Source: Anoplopoma fimbria
Lineage: Eukaryota > Chordata > Actinopteri > Perciformes > Anoplopomatidae
DNA length: 64,000 nt
Direction: 5' to 3'
Assembly: GCF_027596085.1 (NCBI RefSeq)
Contig: NC_072450.1
Span: forward strand, 5,231,236 to 5,295,235
Shown: positions 31,950-45,100 of the stretch, piece by piece
Layout of the letters: the number at the start of each line of letters is the position of its first letter
Position numbering within the stretch: position 1 is the first letter of the stretch
The notes under the pieces: generated by a model
Seen by the model: only the letters and a program-made list of their open reading frames with translations
Database searches by the model: none
What the model was told of the DNA's origin: nothing
Translations under genes and position numbers: made by a program

Positions 31950-34900
31950 TTAGTCCCTCGAAACCTCGGGTCCTCTGGGCTGCACGGCCGGTCCTTCGCG
32001 GTGGAGCGTATTGTCAAAGCGTGGCGTCACCTCGCAGCGGATGAGCAGAGTGTCATCTTTCACGAAGGCTCTCTGACTCAGCTGATGCAGGTGCAGAAAG
32101 GTGACGTAGCCGAATCCTTTGGGGTTGCGCTGGATGACGGGCTTCTGGAAGGCTTGCAGGTCCGGTTTGGTCTCCATCACCTCGGTGTGGTGCTGAGCCT
32201 CGGGGCCCTGGTCCAGGATGGCCAGGCGGATGGTGCCCTGGAACGGCCAGCTCAGCTGCCCGTCGAAAGCTCCCTGCATGGTGTGCACGAAGAGGGAGAT
32301 GAAGTTGGAGCAGCGCGGGGCGTTGGGGGTCTGCAGGTGTAGGCGCAGGCACAGCTTGTAGCCCGGGCAGCCCGTGTAGAAGCCGGGGCTGTGCTCCACC
32401 ACCGGCAGGCCCGCATCCTGGTTCCGCAGGTGGGCGGAGAAACCTCGGAGGCGCCAGATGAAGATGCCGTGACACTGCTGGGACTCCAGGTCCTTCACGG
32501 TCTCCTCCAGCATGGACACTCGACGCCTGAGCTCTGCAAGCTGGCCGGCCTGTGGAGGACAGAGATGATGGATTTACATGGAACAAGGCCTGCATGAGTC
32601 CACACAGGAAGGTGTAGCGTTAGCAGTGCTCCATCTGTGTCCACACAGGAAGGTGTAGCGTTAGCAGCAAGTTAGCAGAGCCGCTTCAGTGCTCCATCTG
32701 TGTCTATACAGGATGCGTTCAGGCACTGTACTGAGGGTAGGTCACCTGAGTTTTGGCAATTTTTTTGTATTGCTGCTCAAGAAAGTATTATAAAACAATA
32801 TTGATTATTTTCTTAATTAATTGTCTTCTTTTTTCTTTTTTTTTTAAATCACAAAATAATCAAAAAGGACAGCTCGCTCCTGGGCAGACACACAGTTAAA
32901 ATGTGCTGAAACAGGTAGAGAACAACTAGAACAGAGACAAAGTGAGTGATGAAGGCAGAAAACATCACGTACTTTCACTAGAGCTATATTGTTCTACGCA
33001 GCAAGTTTGACAGCTCCTTATTCACACTTTACCACCAAATGACTAGGGTCTAATAAAAAAAATGAAAAAAATAGTACACAATAAAGAGGTATCCCTCTAT
33101 GACATGAGACACACACTACCACACGAGTACTGATTCTTTTGTTCGTCTTTGCCTTCTAAAAAACGATCAACTAGTTTTGCATTAACTTAAATAAATTGTA
33201 TTTCAATCTTATAACTGGAAGTTAAAGTCATGAATCCGTTATGACTTCATATTTCATTTCTCCAGAGATCCAACACATACAGTACCAGTCAAACGTTTGG
33301 ACACACCTTCTCATTCAATGGTTTTTCTTTATTTTTATTTGTTTCTACATTGTAGATTAATATTGAAGACATCCAAACTATGAAGGAACACATATGGAAT
33401 TATGTGGTAAACAAACAAATGCTCAACAAACCAGAATATGTTTTATATTTTAGATTCTTCAAAGTAGTTGAATGAGAAGGTGTGTCCAAACTTTTGACTG
33501 GTACTGTATCAGACAGAAAAGATGCATCACAAATTGTGATCGCAGATTCTGTGATTCCACATACGTGTGCTGCAGGACGGCCTTTACCTGTGTTTCTTTT
33601 AGGATGATGAGCTCGCGCAGCTGGTGATCCTGCCTCACCAACCGTCCGTCCATCTCCCTCAGCCTCTGGATCTCCTCACTGGACTGACTTGGAGCACAGT
33701 TAGTGCTGGTGCTGCTGCTGCTGCTGCCGCCGCTGCCGCTGCACGGAGCTCCTCTGGGCGCACTACAGGCTGCTGATACTGATGCCGCAGCAGCGCCTTG
33801 ATCCTCGGGGGAAACCGAAGGTCCTAGCGTCCACAGGGACTTGGGCGTGGTGCCGTTGAGGCTAAGGCCGCGCAGGAACTCGGCCATGTAGCGCATGTGC
33901 ATCTGCGTGAACTCCTGCATGTGCTGAGCCAGGTTGTGGCGCTGCATCTGTGAAGAGGTAGACAGGTTTTATTAGACGCGTAACAAACGGAGCACTCGGG
34001 GATTGTTCTTTTCGGCGGTGAGTTGCAGATTTGAATCGGATCACCCACCCTTTCCTTACAACCAAAGGTGCTGAAGTTACAGGCGATGGGTGCTTTCGGA
34101 CAATCTGTGTCACAATGAGATTCAATCTGAAAGACAAACAAAGAAATCAGCAGTTTATTCAAATCAGGATTTCAAGCGAAACATTTCAAAAAATCAGATG
34201 CAACGAGGGAACTTCTCTTAGAAAAAGCAGACGTTCTGTGTCGTGTAGAAAAACTATTTAAAAGGTGGATGGCCTGTTCCGTGCCCGTGTGTGGAATGCT
34301 TCCCCATTCTTGTTAACAGAAGTTACCTTTAAATGATTAACAATTCACACCTATAAAAGCGTAGCAGAGGAAGACTTTGTTTTGACTCACCTGGTCTCTG
34401 ATGAGATCCATCTCGCAGTACTGGCACTTCACGCTGGCGAAGGGACACTGCTGCTCATGAAGCTGAGGGGAGAAAGCAAAACAGATCGGTAAGGAGACTA
34501 ATCCTCACTGATACACAACGCAGCAGTGCTAATCTCCTGTGAAAACTAAAAAAAAAAAGCAAGAGGAGCAAGTTAGATTGTAGCGTGAGTCCACATTACC
34601 TCTCTCTCCTCATAGTAAAAGGTTGCCAAACAATCTTGACAGGACTTGGATCTCTTTTGGCACTCCTCAGTTTTGTGCTCCTCGAGGTGGCTCTTTCTCA
34701 CAGACTGCTGGCACTGTGGGCAAGGCACGGTGGCAAACTGACACCGCGCCAAATGGTTCTGGAAGAGGATAGCAAGACGTCGAAACAATGCAGTTTATTT
34801 TATTCTGTGGCGAAGAAAGCATTGGTACTGTTTCATCGTCCACACCAGAGGAAGATAGCCATTTCTTTACTTGGCACTTAGCGCAGTTTTTATGCCAAAA

Positions 34901-35836
34901 ACAAGGATGCAAAGTGTGAAGATATGTTGGAACTCAGAAATAAGAGTCTGTGCTGGTTATGGTGGTGTTGAGTACAAGTAGTGATGGATGAACCATAACT
35001 GATCACAATTACATGTTCTGTGATCAAAACAGTATAAAAAAAAAAACACAGAAATGTAAGCACAATGACCTAAATAAATAGGAAATCATACTATGATACT
35101 CAAAGTCGTGTTAAATTCTGGGTTTTTAACTTAAAGCATTCTGTTTCCATGTTCTTGTTTGAGCTGCATTCCAAATTCAGAGATGCCTGTCCATCTCAAA
35201 AAGCTCACCTCTAAATGCCGGAGCTCCATTTTGTTGGCACAGCCGGAGTTCGGGCAGCGAACGGTTAGCGATAGAATCTCACGTTTGGCAAAGTTGTCGG
35301 GAAACAACTGGTCTTCTAACAGCCTCTCGTTGTCCACGGGGCACCTCTGGCCTGCATCACTGTTTTGCAAGAGAGAAAGTTATAATTAAAACAGCACAAT
35401 TATGCGTTGTGCATTATATTTAGGAAGAAAAGTCAGCAAAATGTTGCATAATTTCAAACAAACTGTACGTAGAGCACATTTATTTTAAGAAGAGATGCAC
35501 AGTAGCGTACCGAATAGACTTCTCGATGCAGTTCTTGCAGAAACGGTGACCACAGGGTGTTTGAATGGCATTCCTCAAAGCCATGAGGCAGATAGGGCAC
35601 TCGTATTTACTCTCTAGGGGGGGGTCAAACTCCACATCGTAGCCCTGGAGCGGGTCAGCGGCCTGAAGGCTGGTGGAGTTGCTGCTGATGAAGGTGCCGG
35701 GGCCCTCTGACGGGCTGAGGAGGGATTCCCGCTCCATCTCCAGCATCGCCAACTGGCAGATGGACAGATCTCCACCGACGGCTCCTTCATAGCTGTCCTC
35801 CTGCAAACTCCCCTTATTGCTTTCAAAGGAGGCCAT
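31950..35836 (-). CDS. traf6: TNF receptor-associated factor 6 (E3 ubiquitin ligase)
   Basis: Cytoplasmic adaptor and K63-type ubiquitin ligase (with UBC13/UEV1A) for IL-1R/TLR, CD40 and RANK signalling to NF-kB and MAPK. Minus-strand exons: 35836-35511, 35359-35209, 34758-34600, 34462-34391, 34126-34049, 33947-33588 and 32549-31950. All junctions are GT-AG and in frame, giving 581 residues (human 522). The C3HC3D RING is at about residues 80-119 (CPIC, CGHRFC, CPVD). TRAF zinc fingers fill about 120-290. A Ser/Ala-rich linker longer than the human one follows, then a coiled coil ([12 protein letters not shown]) and the MATH/TRAF-C domain in the last exon ([39 protein letters not shown]). The start ATG sits directly after an acceptor, so at least one untranslated exon lies upstream, probably next to the ttc17 promoter. 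Confidence 0.96.
33278..33508. mobile_element. Palindromic Tc1-type MITE, family A copy 1
   Basis: Ends TACAGTACCAGTCAAACGTT and AACTTTTGACTGGTACTGTA are inverted repeats starting in a TA dinucleotide, as in Tc1-like elements. The interior also carries the inverted pair TTTGGACACACCTTCTCATT and AATGAGAAGGTGTGTCCAAA. About 231 bases, in traf6 intron 6; no coding capacity. Confidence 0.85.
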
Positions 35837-36240
35837 CTGTTGAGAGTAAGACAAATAAATTGGCATCAGTATTTATTTCCACGTTTGAAGTTGGAGGTCA
35901 ATGCTTAAACTTTAACAGAACTGAAGAAAGCTCCGCAAATACTTTTTCTATTCAAGACAGATGGAAAGGTTTTATATCAGGGGATGGCGTGTTGATGCGA
36001 CTATCGGGCTGGTATCGAGAGCATTGAAATAACTGTGTGGTACACCAACACCTCAAGAAAAAACAGCCAGACAAAGCAGGTGTGAACTACATCATGCTCA
36101 CAAGACAGGAGCTACCATCATTTGCTGAAATTTACACCATAATGCTAAACAAAAAAAAAAAGGGTCACAGAATTGTTCACTTATAACCATCTTTCCAATG
36201 TTCTCCCTTCTTTTAAAAAATTAAATAAAAATATCAAACC

Positions 36241-36379
36241 TACAGTACCAGTCAAAAGTTTGGACACACCTTCTCATTCAACTACTTTGAAGAATGTAAA
36301 ATATAAAACATATTCTGGTTTGTTGAGCATTTGTTTGTTTACCACATAATTCCATATGTGTTCCTTCATAGTTTGGATC
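36241..36379. mobile_element. Family A MITE copy 2, truncated
   Basis: Starts TACAGTACCAGTCAAAAGTT and follows the reverse complement of the right half of copy 1 as far as TTCCTTCATAGTTTGGAT, then loses similarity. Confidence 0.8.
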
Positions 36380-36489
36380 AATCTTATTTTATGATCCTTA
36401 TTGATGAGATAGATAGAACACTACATAGTTGGTTTGTGATGATAATCGTGTCCCTCTGTGAAAGAAATTCAAGACTGCCATTAGAATTG

Positions 36490-37285
36490 ATTTCCATTAT
36501 TGAATAATAAGTCAATCCGTTCTTTCAAATAATTTATTTTTTGGTTTTCTAACACGTTTAATGTTTCAGTAAGATGAGGTTATGTCACATCTTTAGGTTT
36601 CTGTTTTGCTTCGAATGAAATTCACCAAAGCAGATGACTATCAAGTAAATGAAATGGCAATAAAATGATGTATTTTGAATCCTGAATCTTGAACTTGTTT
36701 ATTGATCATGTCACCTCCTTATATGAGGAAATATACTGTGGATTTATACAGTACCAGTCAAAAGTTTGGACACACCTTCTCATTCAATGGTTTTTCTTTA
36801 TTTTTTTCTACATTGTAGATTAATATTGAAGACATCCAAACTATGAAGGAACACATATGGAATTATGTGGTAAACAAACAAATGCTCAACAAACCAGAAT
36901 ATGTTTTATATTTTAGATTCTTCAAAGTAGTTGAATGAGAAGGTGTGTCCAAACTTTTGACTGGTACTGTACATCAACATAATTACTGTGCAGATATATT
37001 AATATTAATACAGCACCTGTATAGTTACCAGTAAAAGTGATTTTTAATTATTGAATAATCAGTCGATGCGGTTATGTGACATCTTTAGGTTTCTGTTTTG
37101 TTTTAAATGACATTCCTATCAACTAAATGACACTAGATTGATATATTTTGAGTCCTGAATCTCTCATGGCACCTTCTTATATGAGGAAATACACTGTGGA
37201 TTTGTTGCTTAACACACATTAATACCACCATAATCACTGTGCAGATACATTAATGCATCACCTGTATAGCTACCACATCTATTAC
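36490..37285. repeat. Tandem duplication interrupted by a MITE
   Basis: Shared ordered blocks: TTATTGAATAAT, GTCACATCTTTAGGTTTCTG (second copy GTGACATCT), CTTATATGAGGAAATA and CTGTGGATTT, then ATTACTGTGCAGATAT (ATCACTGTGCAGATAC) and CACCTGTATAG. The first copy spans about 36490-37030 and is split by the MITE at 36747-36971; the second spans about 37045-37285 and lacks it. Confidence 0.75.
36747..36971. mobile_element. Family A MITE copy 3
   Basis: A full-length, near-identical copy of 33278-33508 with both TACAGTACCAGTC ends, within one half of a tandem duplication. Confidence 0.85.
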
Positions 37286-37619
37286 TCACATCACATGAGC
37301 TCATTCTGCTGTAAACTCCTGTAAACTAACGTTACACCCAGAATGGGAAGTCCAGTGTAAAGTCACATTATTCACAATAAAGCATGATTAATCAAGCTTA
37401 TAACCAAACATGCTAAACTAAGCAACACTGAGGCACTGTTGCAAACTACTCCACAACAACCAGGTTATATATATTATTATTATTATTAACAATGTTGCAA
37501 TGTTGTCACTTGATGCAGTCACACAGTCATGCCTCTGGATGCGGAACTGCAGCTTGTAACCAAACTAAAAAGGTGTGTTAAATATAAGATACAAAGCCAA
37601 ACATACTGACCGTGACAAA

Positions 37620-37891
37620 CACACATCCTCTGCAGAAACAACGACGTTCAAGTGCTCAGTACAAGTGTGAAAAATTATATATAATATATATATATATTTT
37701 TTTTGTTAAGCTCTTGAAAAAAAAAAAAAAATGTCTGGAACTTTTCTTTTTTTTTTAAGTTTCTGCAGCATTTCCTGTTTTCTTTTTCGTTACGTCATCA
37801 GCGGCGTGTTTAGAGGCTGTTCGGGTTGGTTGTCGCCCCCTGGTGGTCGGAGGCTGCAACTACACCACATTAAAAAAATGGGAAAAGAAAA
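37620..37891. promoter_or_regulatory. Probable shared traf6/ttc17 promoter region
   Basis: The divergent genes have start codons 2056 bases apart, and the traf6 ATG exon needs an upstream untranslated exon. Just above the ttc17 ATG lie a CRE-like half site TACGTCA (37791-37797), a near-consensus CTCF motif on the minus strand (CCACCAGGGGGCGA within 37831-37850) and a YY1-like AAAATGGCGGA spanning the ATG. Bidirectional function is inferred from layout and motifs; no transcription start can be seen. Confidence 0.45.
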
Positions 37892-40800
37892 ATGGCGGAC
37901 GTCGGGAAAATCCGTCCTGAGTCTTTGCGCTGTCAAGTCAACTATTCACGCAGACAGTGGTGTCAGGGGAGGTTTTTCATCCTCCTCTGCGTGCTCATAG
38001 TGGACTCCGGAGGGGCCACGACCCACTGGGTGGTCACGGAGGACGGAAAGATCCAGCAGCAGGTATGACAGTCACCGCTTACGGCTCGCTGACCAATGCT
38101 AGGTGCGCTAGCTCATTTAAGCTAACGGTGACGTTTTTGCGTGGCATGTCAACACAAATTGTCATTGTTATTACAGTTATTATTTTGACTTTAATCAGTC
38201 TGGTTGAGTAGCTTAAGTGACGTTATAAATAACACATAAAAAAACTATATTTATGTGTGTTTTAGTGGGGCTAAGTTGGGGTTAGCTTCCACTAGCTAGC
38301 ATGTTTAACCCCGCCTCTCTTGCTGTGACGTCATCGTGAGGTCAAGATGACCAATCCGCTGCAGGACCACGTGGGGGACCTCTTGTGTGTACTGGTTTAG
38401 AGATGACAGCTGCCAATCAAACTCTGATGTATTTAAAGAGGGAAACAGTGGTGATGCACACGTGTGTGACTGGGTTTACAATGTCTGACAGTATACTGGA
38501 AATACTAATACACTGGAAATACTAATACACTGGAAATACTAATACACTGGAAATACTAATACACTGGAAATACACTGGAAATACTAATACACTGGAAATA
38601 CTAATACACTGGAAATACTACTAATACACTGGAAATACTAATACACTAATACACTGGAAATACTAATACACTGGAAATACTAATACACTGGAAATACTAA
38701 TACACTGGAAATACTAATACACTGGAAATACTAATACACTGGAAATACTACTAATACACTGGAAATACTAATACACTGGAAATACTAATACACTGGAAAT
38801 ACACTGGAAATACTAATACACTGGAAATACAATACAAATACACTGGAAATACTAATACACTGGAAATACTAATACACTGGAATACAAATACACTGGAAAT
38901 ACAAATACACTGGAAATACATACAAATACACTGGAAATACTAATACAAATACACTGGAAATACTAATACACTGGAAATGCTAATACACTGGAAATACTAA
39001 TACTAATACACTGGAAATACTAATACACTGAAATACTAATACACTGGAAATACAAATACACTGGAAATACTAATACAAATACACTGGAAATACAAATACT
39101 AATACTAATACACTGGAAATACTAATACACTGGAAATACTAATACACTGGAAATACTAATACACTGAAATACTAATACACTGAAATACTAATACACTGGA
39201 AATACAAATACTAATACACTGAAATACTAATACACTGGAAATACAAATACACTGGAAATACAATAGTTATAATAGTTTCTGTCTGTGTTAATGGTTTTTC
39301 TTTATTTTTATATATATATGTATATATATGTACAGTACCAGTCAGAAGTTTGGACACACCTTCTCATTCAATGGTTTTTCTTTATTTTTATTTTTTTTCT
39401 ACATTGTAGATTAATATTGAAGACATCCAAACTATGAAGGAACACATATGGAATTATGTGGTAAACAAACAAATGCTCAACAAACCAGAATATGTTTTAT
39501 ATTTTAGATTCTTCAAAGTAGTTGAATGAGAAGGTGTGTCCAAACTTTTGACTGGTATTTTATATATATAGAATAAAAAAAACATATTTATAAAATAAAA
39601 ATAAAGAAAAACCATTGAATGAGTGTGTCCAAACTTTTGACTGGTACTGTACATATATATAGAATAAAAAAAAAATAAAAATAAAGAAAAACCATATAAA
39701 ATAAAAATACTGTAGATATTTTTTCATTTTCGTGTCATGCACAGAACGTGCCCAACCCTCATGGGGTTTACAAGACACCAACAATACAGCTGCAGTGGAT
39801 CCACATCTCAGCAAGTCACATTTGATTACAAAATAAAAGGTTTGCTTCAGCGCTCAATCTTAAAGAAAACATTCTGTCTTCTCTCCTCCAGCCTGGCAAA
39901 TACAATCTGCGACAAAGAAGGTTCCTTTCCTAAAACGCAACTCGAGTTTTTCATCGTCATCCAGCCAAAAGAAATCAACATAAATGGAAGTCATTTTTAC
40001 TAAAGAGGACATCCCTTATGTCCTCGTAGACAGGACGGTAAAACAAAAAGTGCACCTCATTTTCAATTTCACCGAGCTCACGCAACAAACGGATTGTGTC
40101 CTCCTCTGGAGTCTCTAGGGCTAATGCTAATGTTCCTGAGCATAACTGTGCACCTAGGGATCTTTGTCTTTTGTTTAAGTTGTACTTAACATAAAGTTCT
40201 GCATTCTAGTTATTCTTTATGAGACAATAAGTTCGTAACTTTGGTTTACACCATATGTAAACTGACCATTTTTTCCATTTTTAACAGTTTGGTCCTAATA
40301 TCCTGAATATTACAAAGTAACCTGTTCTGAAAAATGAAAGACAGGTCGGTCATATTAAACAGAGATTTCAAACCCTTAGCCCATGGATATATAATATTTC
40401 AGTTACTGTGGATTCTTTACTGTTTTTTATTGCTCATTTGCTTATTTATAATACTTATTTTTGATCTTGTTTTTTCTTTTTTTTACTATGTCTCTTGTTT
40501 GCACTATCCTCTCTGCTGCTGTAATCCTGTAAATTTCCCCGCTGCGGGACTAATAAAGGATTATTTTATCTTATCTTATCTTAAATTGAAGTTGGTAATA
40601 CTGTGTCATGTCCTGAAATGAATCAGCAGGTTGCTCTGCATTCATGACTTTTGACTGTGTGCCAGTCCTAACGCCCTTGTTTTTTTTGTTTCAGGTTGAC
40701 TCCCCTTTAAATCTGAAGCATCCACATGATGTTGTGATCTTCATGAGGCAAGAGACTCGTGTTAACTACCTCAAGAAGCTGGAGGTGTGTGTTTGTGTGT

Positions 40801-42056
40801 GTGCTGTGCAAAGTGTGTTTCCCTTTCCCTTTTTAAATGCTAATGAGTTTCTTGCTTTCTGTTTCATTTGTGCGGAAAAGAGATAAGTTTCCCAATACTG
40901 TTGGGGGAAAAAAGAGCATTCTCTTTAGCGTTATTTGGAGCATAAATACCCTCTATCGCTAGTTTATACTACTATATAGTACTACCCTGAGCCTTCCACT
41001 TAGCACTTATTGTATTCGTATTAGTTTGTTTCTGTACTTTTGCTCTGGTTTATGCTCTTAGATGCTTGTTTAAGAAAGGAGATGCACTTATGACTTCTGG
41101 TGACTAGTAGTTCTCTTGAATACCTATGTAGAATACACTTCCTGTAAGTCGCTTTGGATAAAAGCGTCTGCTAAATGACTGTAATGTAACGTAATACATT
41201 GAATACCGCTACCTGTGCGGTCAGCTGTCCATTTCTTGTGCCTTTTTTACTCTTCGCTGATTGTTGTCCTTGGCTGTTGTTGAGCAGAAGCAGCTAGTGG
41301 CGCAGAAGATTCACATTGAGGAGAATGAGGACAGAGACACGGGGCTGGAGCAGAGACACTACAAAGAGGATGCAGACTGCGTCATGGCGAAGGTTCCCCT
41401 GGGAGACCTGGACCTATATGACGGCACATATATTTCCCTGGAAAGCAAAGACATCAGGTAAGCTCTCCTCAATAAAATTGAAAACATTTTTGTTGCATCT
41501 ACAGTGATTTTGTTAAGTGAGTAACTCTATGCTTATGATGAAATTGTCATCTTAAAGAGACTTTTCTCCTCTCCTGCTTTCAGCCCTGAGGACTATGTGG
41601 ATTCCCGGTCAGCTCTGCCCCCTGATCTAGAAAAGCCTGACTGTGCAAAAGTGTTTGAGCTACCTTATAGTATCCATGCTTTCCAGCATCTCAGGGTGAG
41701 TAGAGGCCAAACTGTTTTCAACATCCAATGAATAATTTGTTAGAATTGGTATGCTGACTTGTTGAGAGGTAGGGATGCACAAGCAGTATGCTGTAACTAT
41801 GTGTAAAAGCCCTCTCCCCGCTCTTATTTATGTTTAAATTGAAACTTAACTAGTCACAGGTGCTTGAAATAAGTAATTTTATTACATTTCAACATTTTTT
41901 TATTTATTAAATGTAAGCATCTTGTTGGGAATGTATTTAACCTTTTAGCTTGGTCGAGCTGGCATTTTACAGCAATGCTCTGTTTAAAGTTTCAGTGGGA
42001 AATTATTTGAGAACAGACACATACAGGAGAGAATGATCTACAGCCAGACATGTGCA

Positions 42057-42100
<44 letters not shown>

Positions 42101-45100
42101 CGCACACGCACACACACACACACACACACAAGCAGACAGACAGAAAGAGGGACAGAGATATTGGCTCTGTAGAAAGCAGCAGAGGAGCATGTTTACCTGT
42201 GTGGAGAAATGTGCTTCTTGTGTGATCAGCCAGGTACTGCTTGTGTAAGTATTGACACAGCGCTGCGTTTTGCAACGTGTCCATTGTGAACATGGTGTAA
42301 GAGCTCAATGGGAAATGCACTCTAAAGGCCTGAGGCAGCAGCATTCTGATATTTAGCATCTAAATAATCCAGAACTGAAAAGAAGAAGAGGTCAGGGGGA
42401 AGCTGGTTTGGTTTCACTGAAAAAAAAAAAGCTTTTGTTGCAGTTTATCAGCAAGGTTGTTTCCATGATCTTTAAATGTTAATCTTTCATCAGGACATTA
42501 ATAGTCTGTCACCATTTTAGCAATAAATGTTGCCTCTATAAGCCAGAAGGAAGAGATAAGAAAGTCACTGTAATCTTTGTCTCCAAAGAACAAGTTGATC
42601 GTATCTTAAGGTTGCATTCAAGTCACATTTCTTAAAAATGAGGCCCTTTGGTAGAGATTAAAGGGCAGCGGTGTGTTTGAGGGCAAGTAACAATAAATAA
42701 AGTTGATATTTTGAAATTATCAGATTGAAAAAACCACATCCCTTCGCCACATATCTTTCAGTCACCCAATATTTATGGCTCCATGGTCTTCCCCTCCACA
42801 TAAATCACCAACCTTGGAGTCATCCCTGACCCCGCCAACTCCTCCCTGCCCCATGTCACCCAGACGCCAAAACGGCCTTTTCTCCTCCGACCCTCACTGT
42901 CACTTACTGCACTTTTGTAACATCCAGGCTTCTGCAACAGAATCCTTTATGATTCCACAAACTAGTATTTCACCCGCTTAGGTGATCACATGATCCATGA
43001 CCTCCACTGGCTCCCAGTTAAACACAGGATAAACTTCAACATTGTACTCACCACCCGCAAGGCCCTCAACAACATGACGCCCCCCTACCTGTCCTACCTC
43101 CTCCACCAGCGTGCCCCCTCCCGATAACTCTGCTCTGCTGATTCCAACCCCCTGCAAGTCTCAAGGACCAAACCTGGGGTGACAGGGCGTTGTCAGTTGT
43201 CTTCCCCGCTGTGTGGAACTCATTACCAAACCATATTAAAAAGGCCTCCGACATTGTCATTCAAAAAGACCCTCAAAACACCCCTCAGACTTGGCTGTTT
43301 TACTGCTTGTTTTTTATTTTATCTACAGTGTCTTTGAGAACTCTGAAAAGCTTTATAGATCTAATGTATTATTGTACGTATTAACTTCCCTTATCAGTTT
43401 AAGAGTCCAGTTGGCGGCTACCAGCGCATTATATTAACACGGATAGCATTGCAGAGATATTTTAAGTGTGTACTTTGAAAGTTGGTATGCTCTTTATGTA
43501 GTTGTGAAATACTTGAGATTTTCAGTAAGCCCTGCTGTCCTTCGCTATCATTTATGCTCCGCACACAACAGAGATGTAGCCTTTGTGTGACCGATCACAT
43601 GCTGAAGTTCCAAATAAATGGCTCTGTCTGACCTTTGTATCTGTTCCAGGGTGTGCAGGAGAGGGGAAACTTGACCTCCCCACTGCTTTCTAAGGAGGAT
43701 CCAATTTTTAGTTCACTGTCTCATAAGCTGGGCCGCAGCATTGACGAGGTGGGCCATCGCATCCATCAAGAGTTACTGAGGGTAAGTACCGCCTGTACAA
43801 CTTTGCCTCACTTTGCTATACAAATATAAAAGACCATTGTTCTCCACTCTGGCAGATATTGGACAAAAGCATGGAATGTGCACAGATAATATACAATATC
43901 TGCTAATGGGTAGCAGACCTGGTTTTCATTTAGGATTTTGTGTACATTTCGTCTGTATATTTTTGTATTTATCTGCCTTTCTCTCAGCCAGTCAGCCCAG
44001 AAGGACTGAGACAAAGGTCCATTATTCAATGTTGCAGAACTATGTTGGGGAAAAGCAAAGATCCAATAGAGTCTTAACAATTGGCAGTTAGTCCTTCGAA
44101 GTGTGTCTGTGTGTGTGAACATCTTTATGATTGTGTTTTCCAGAACTCATCATCCTGGGTGCTGTACAACATGGCGTCATTTTACTGGCGCATGAAGAAC
44201 GAGCCTCAGAGGGCAGTGGACTGCGTGGTGCGTGCTCTGCATTTCTCACCGAGGTACTGTCGGGCTGCTCAGAAGGACGCCGCAATAGTATACTGTTTAT
44301 TAACAGGTGGTCACGTTCTCACACTGTATCTGTGTTTTGGTGTGTGGTTCTTGTAGGCAGCACAAGGATGTGGCCTTGGTCAACATGGCCAACGTCCTGC
44401 ACCGCGCCCATTTCTCGGCAGATGCTGCTATTCTTGCCCACGCGGCCCTGGACCTTACCTCGGACCTCTTCACAAGCCACTACACCTTGGGCAACATTTA
44501 TGCTGTAAGTCAAATAAACATCATAGCACTGCAGTAGACTCACATGCATCTGGGTTTTTATGGTATTAACTGTTTGGTTAACGGGATCACAGCTATTGCT
44601 TGTGGTGTTTGTCAGAACACTGTCTTGCATAAGGTCCACTCTATGTGTGCATGTTTAAGAAAACCCTCACGAAGCGAGTATTTTACAGACTTTTCTTGTC
44701 TGCCATGTACAACAATCTGAAAGTCAATATATCCAGTGAACTCTAGCATTAATTAGATATATTGGTAGAGCAAAGGTGCATTGGATAAATGGCGAAATGC
44801 TTTCAATTTCAACTTTTTTGCTTCCCACCTGTTCTCAATTACCAATGCAAATTTTTTGGTGTTTGGTAAGAAATACAATCTAATTGAGACTTGGCAAACT
44901 AAACTGTAGTAAGCTTTCTTTCCGGTTCTTTCTTTCCTACTATTACTACAGTATCTCACAGAAAAGTGATGTTTTCCTCTAAGATGGTGGCAAATTTATC
45001 GATAAAGATATTTGCTATCTCACCATCTGTTGTTTAGTTTCTGGGTTCCCATTACACAAATGAGACAGACTTCAGCTGTCAGCATCTTATTTTCACACTG

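Noticed and set aside
31787..32017. Poly-serine ORF on the minus strand
   Set aside because: It is the (GAT)n repeat read in another frame, overlapping the traf6 3' end; no coding context.
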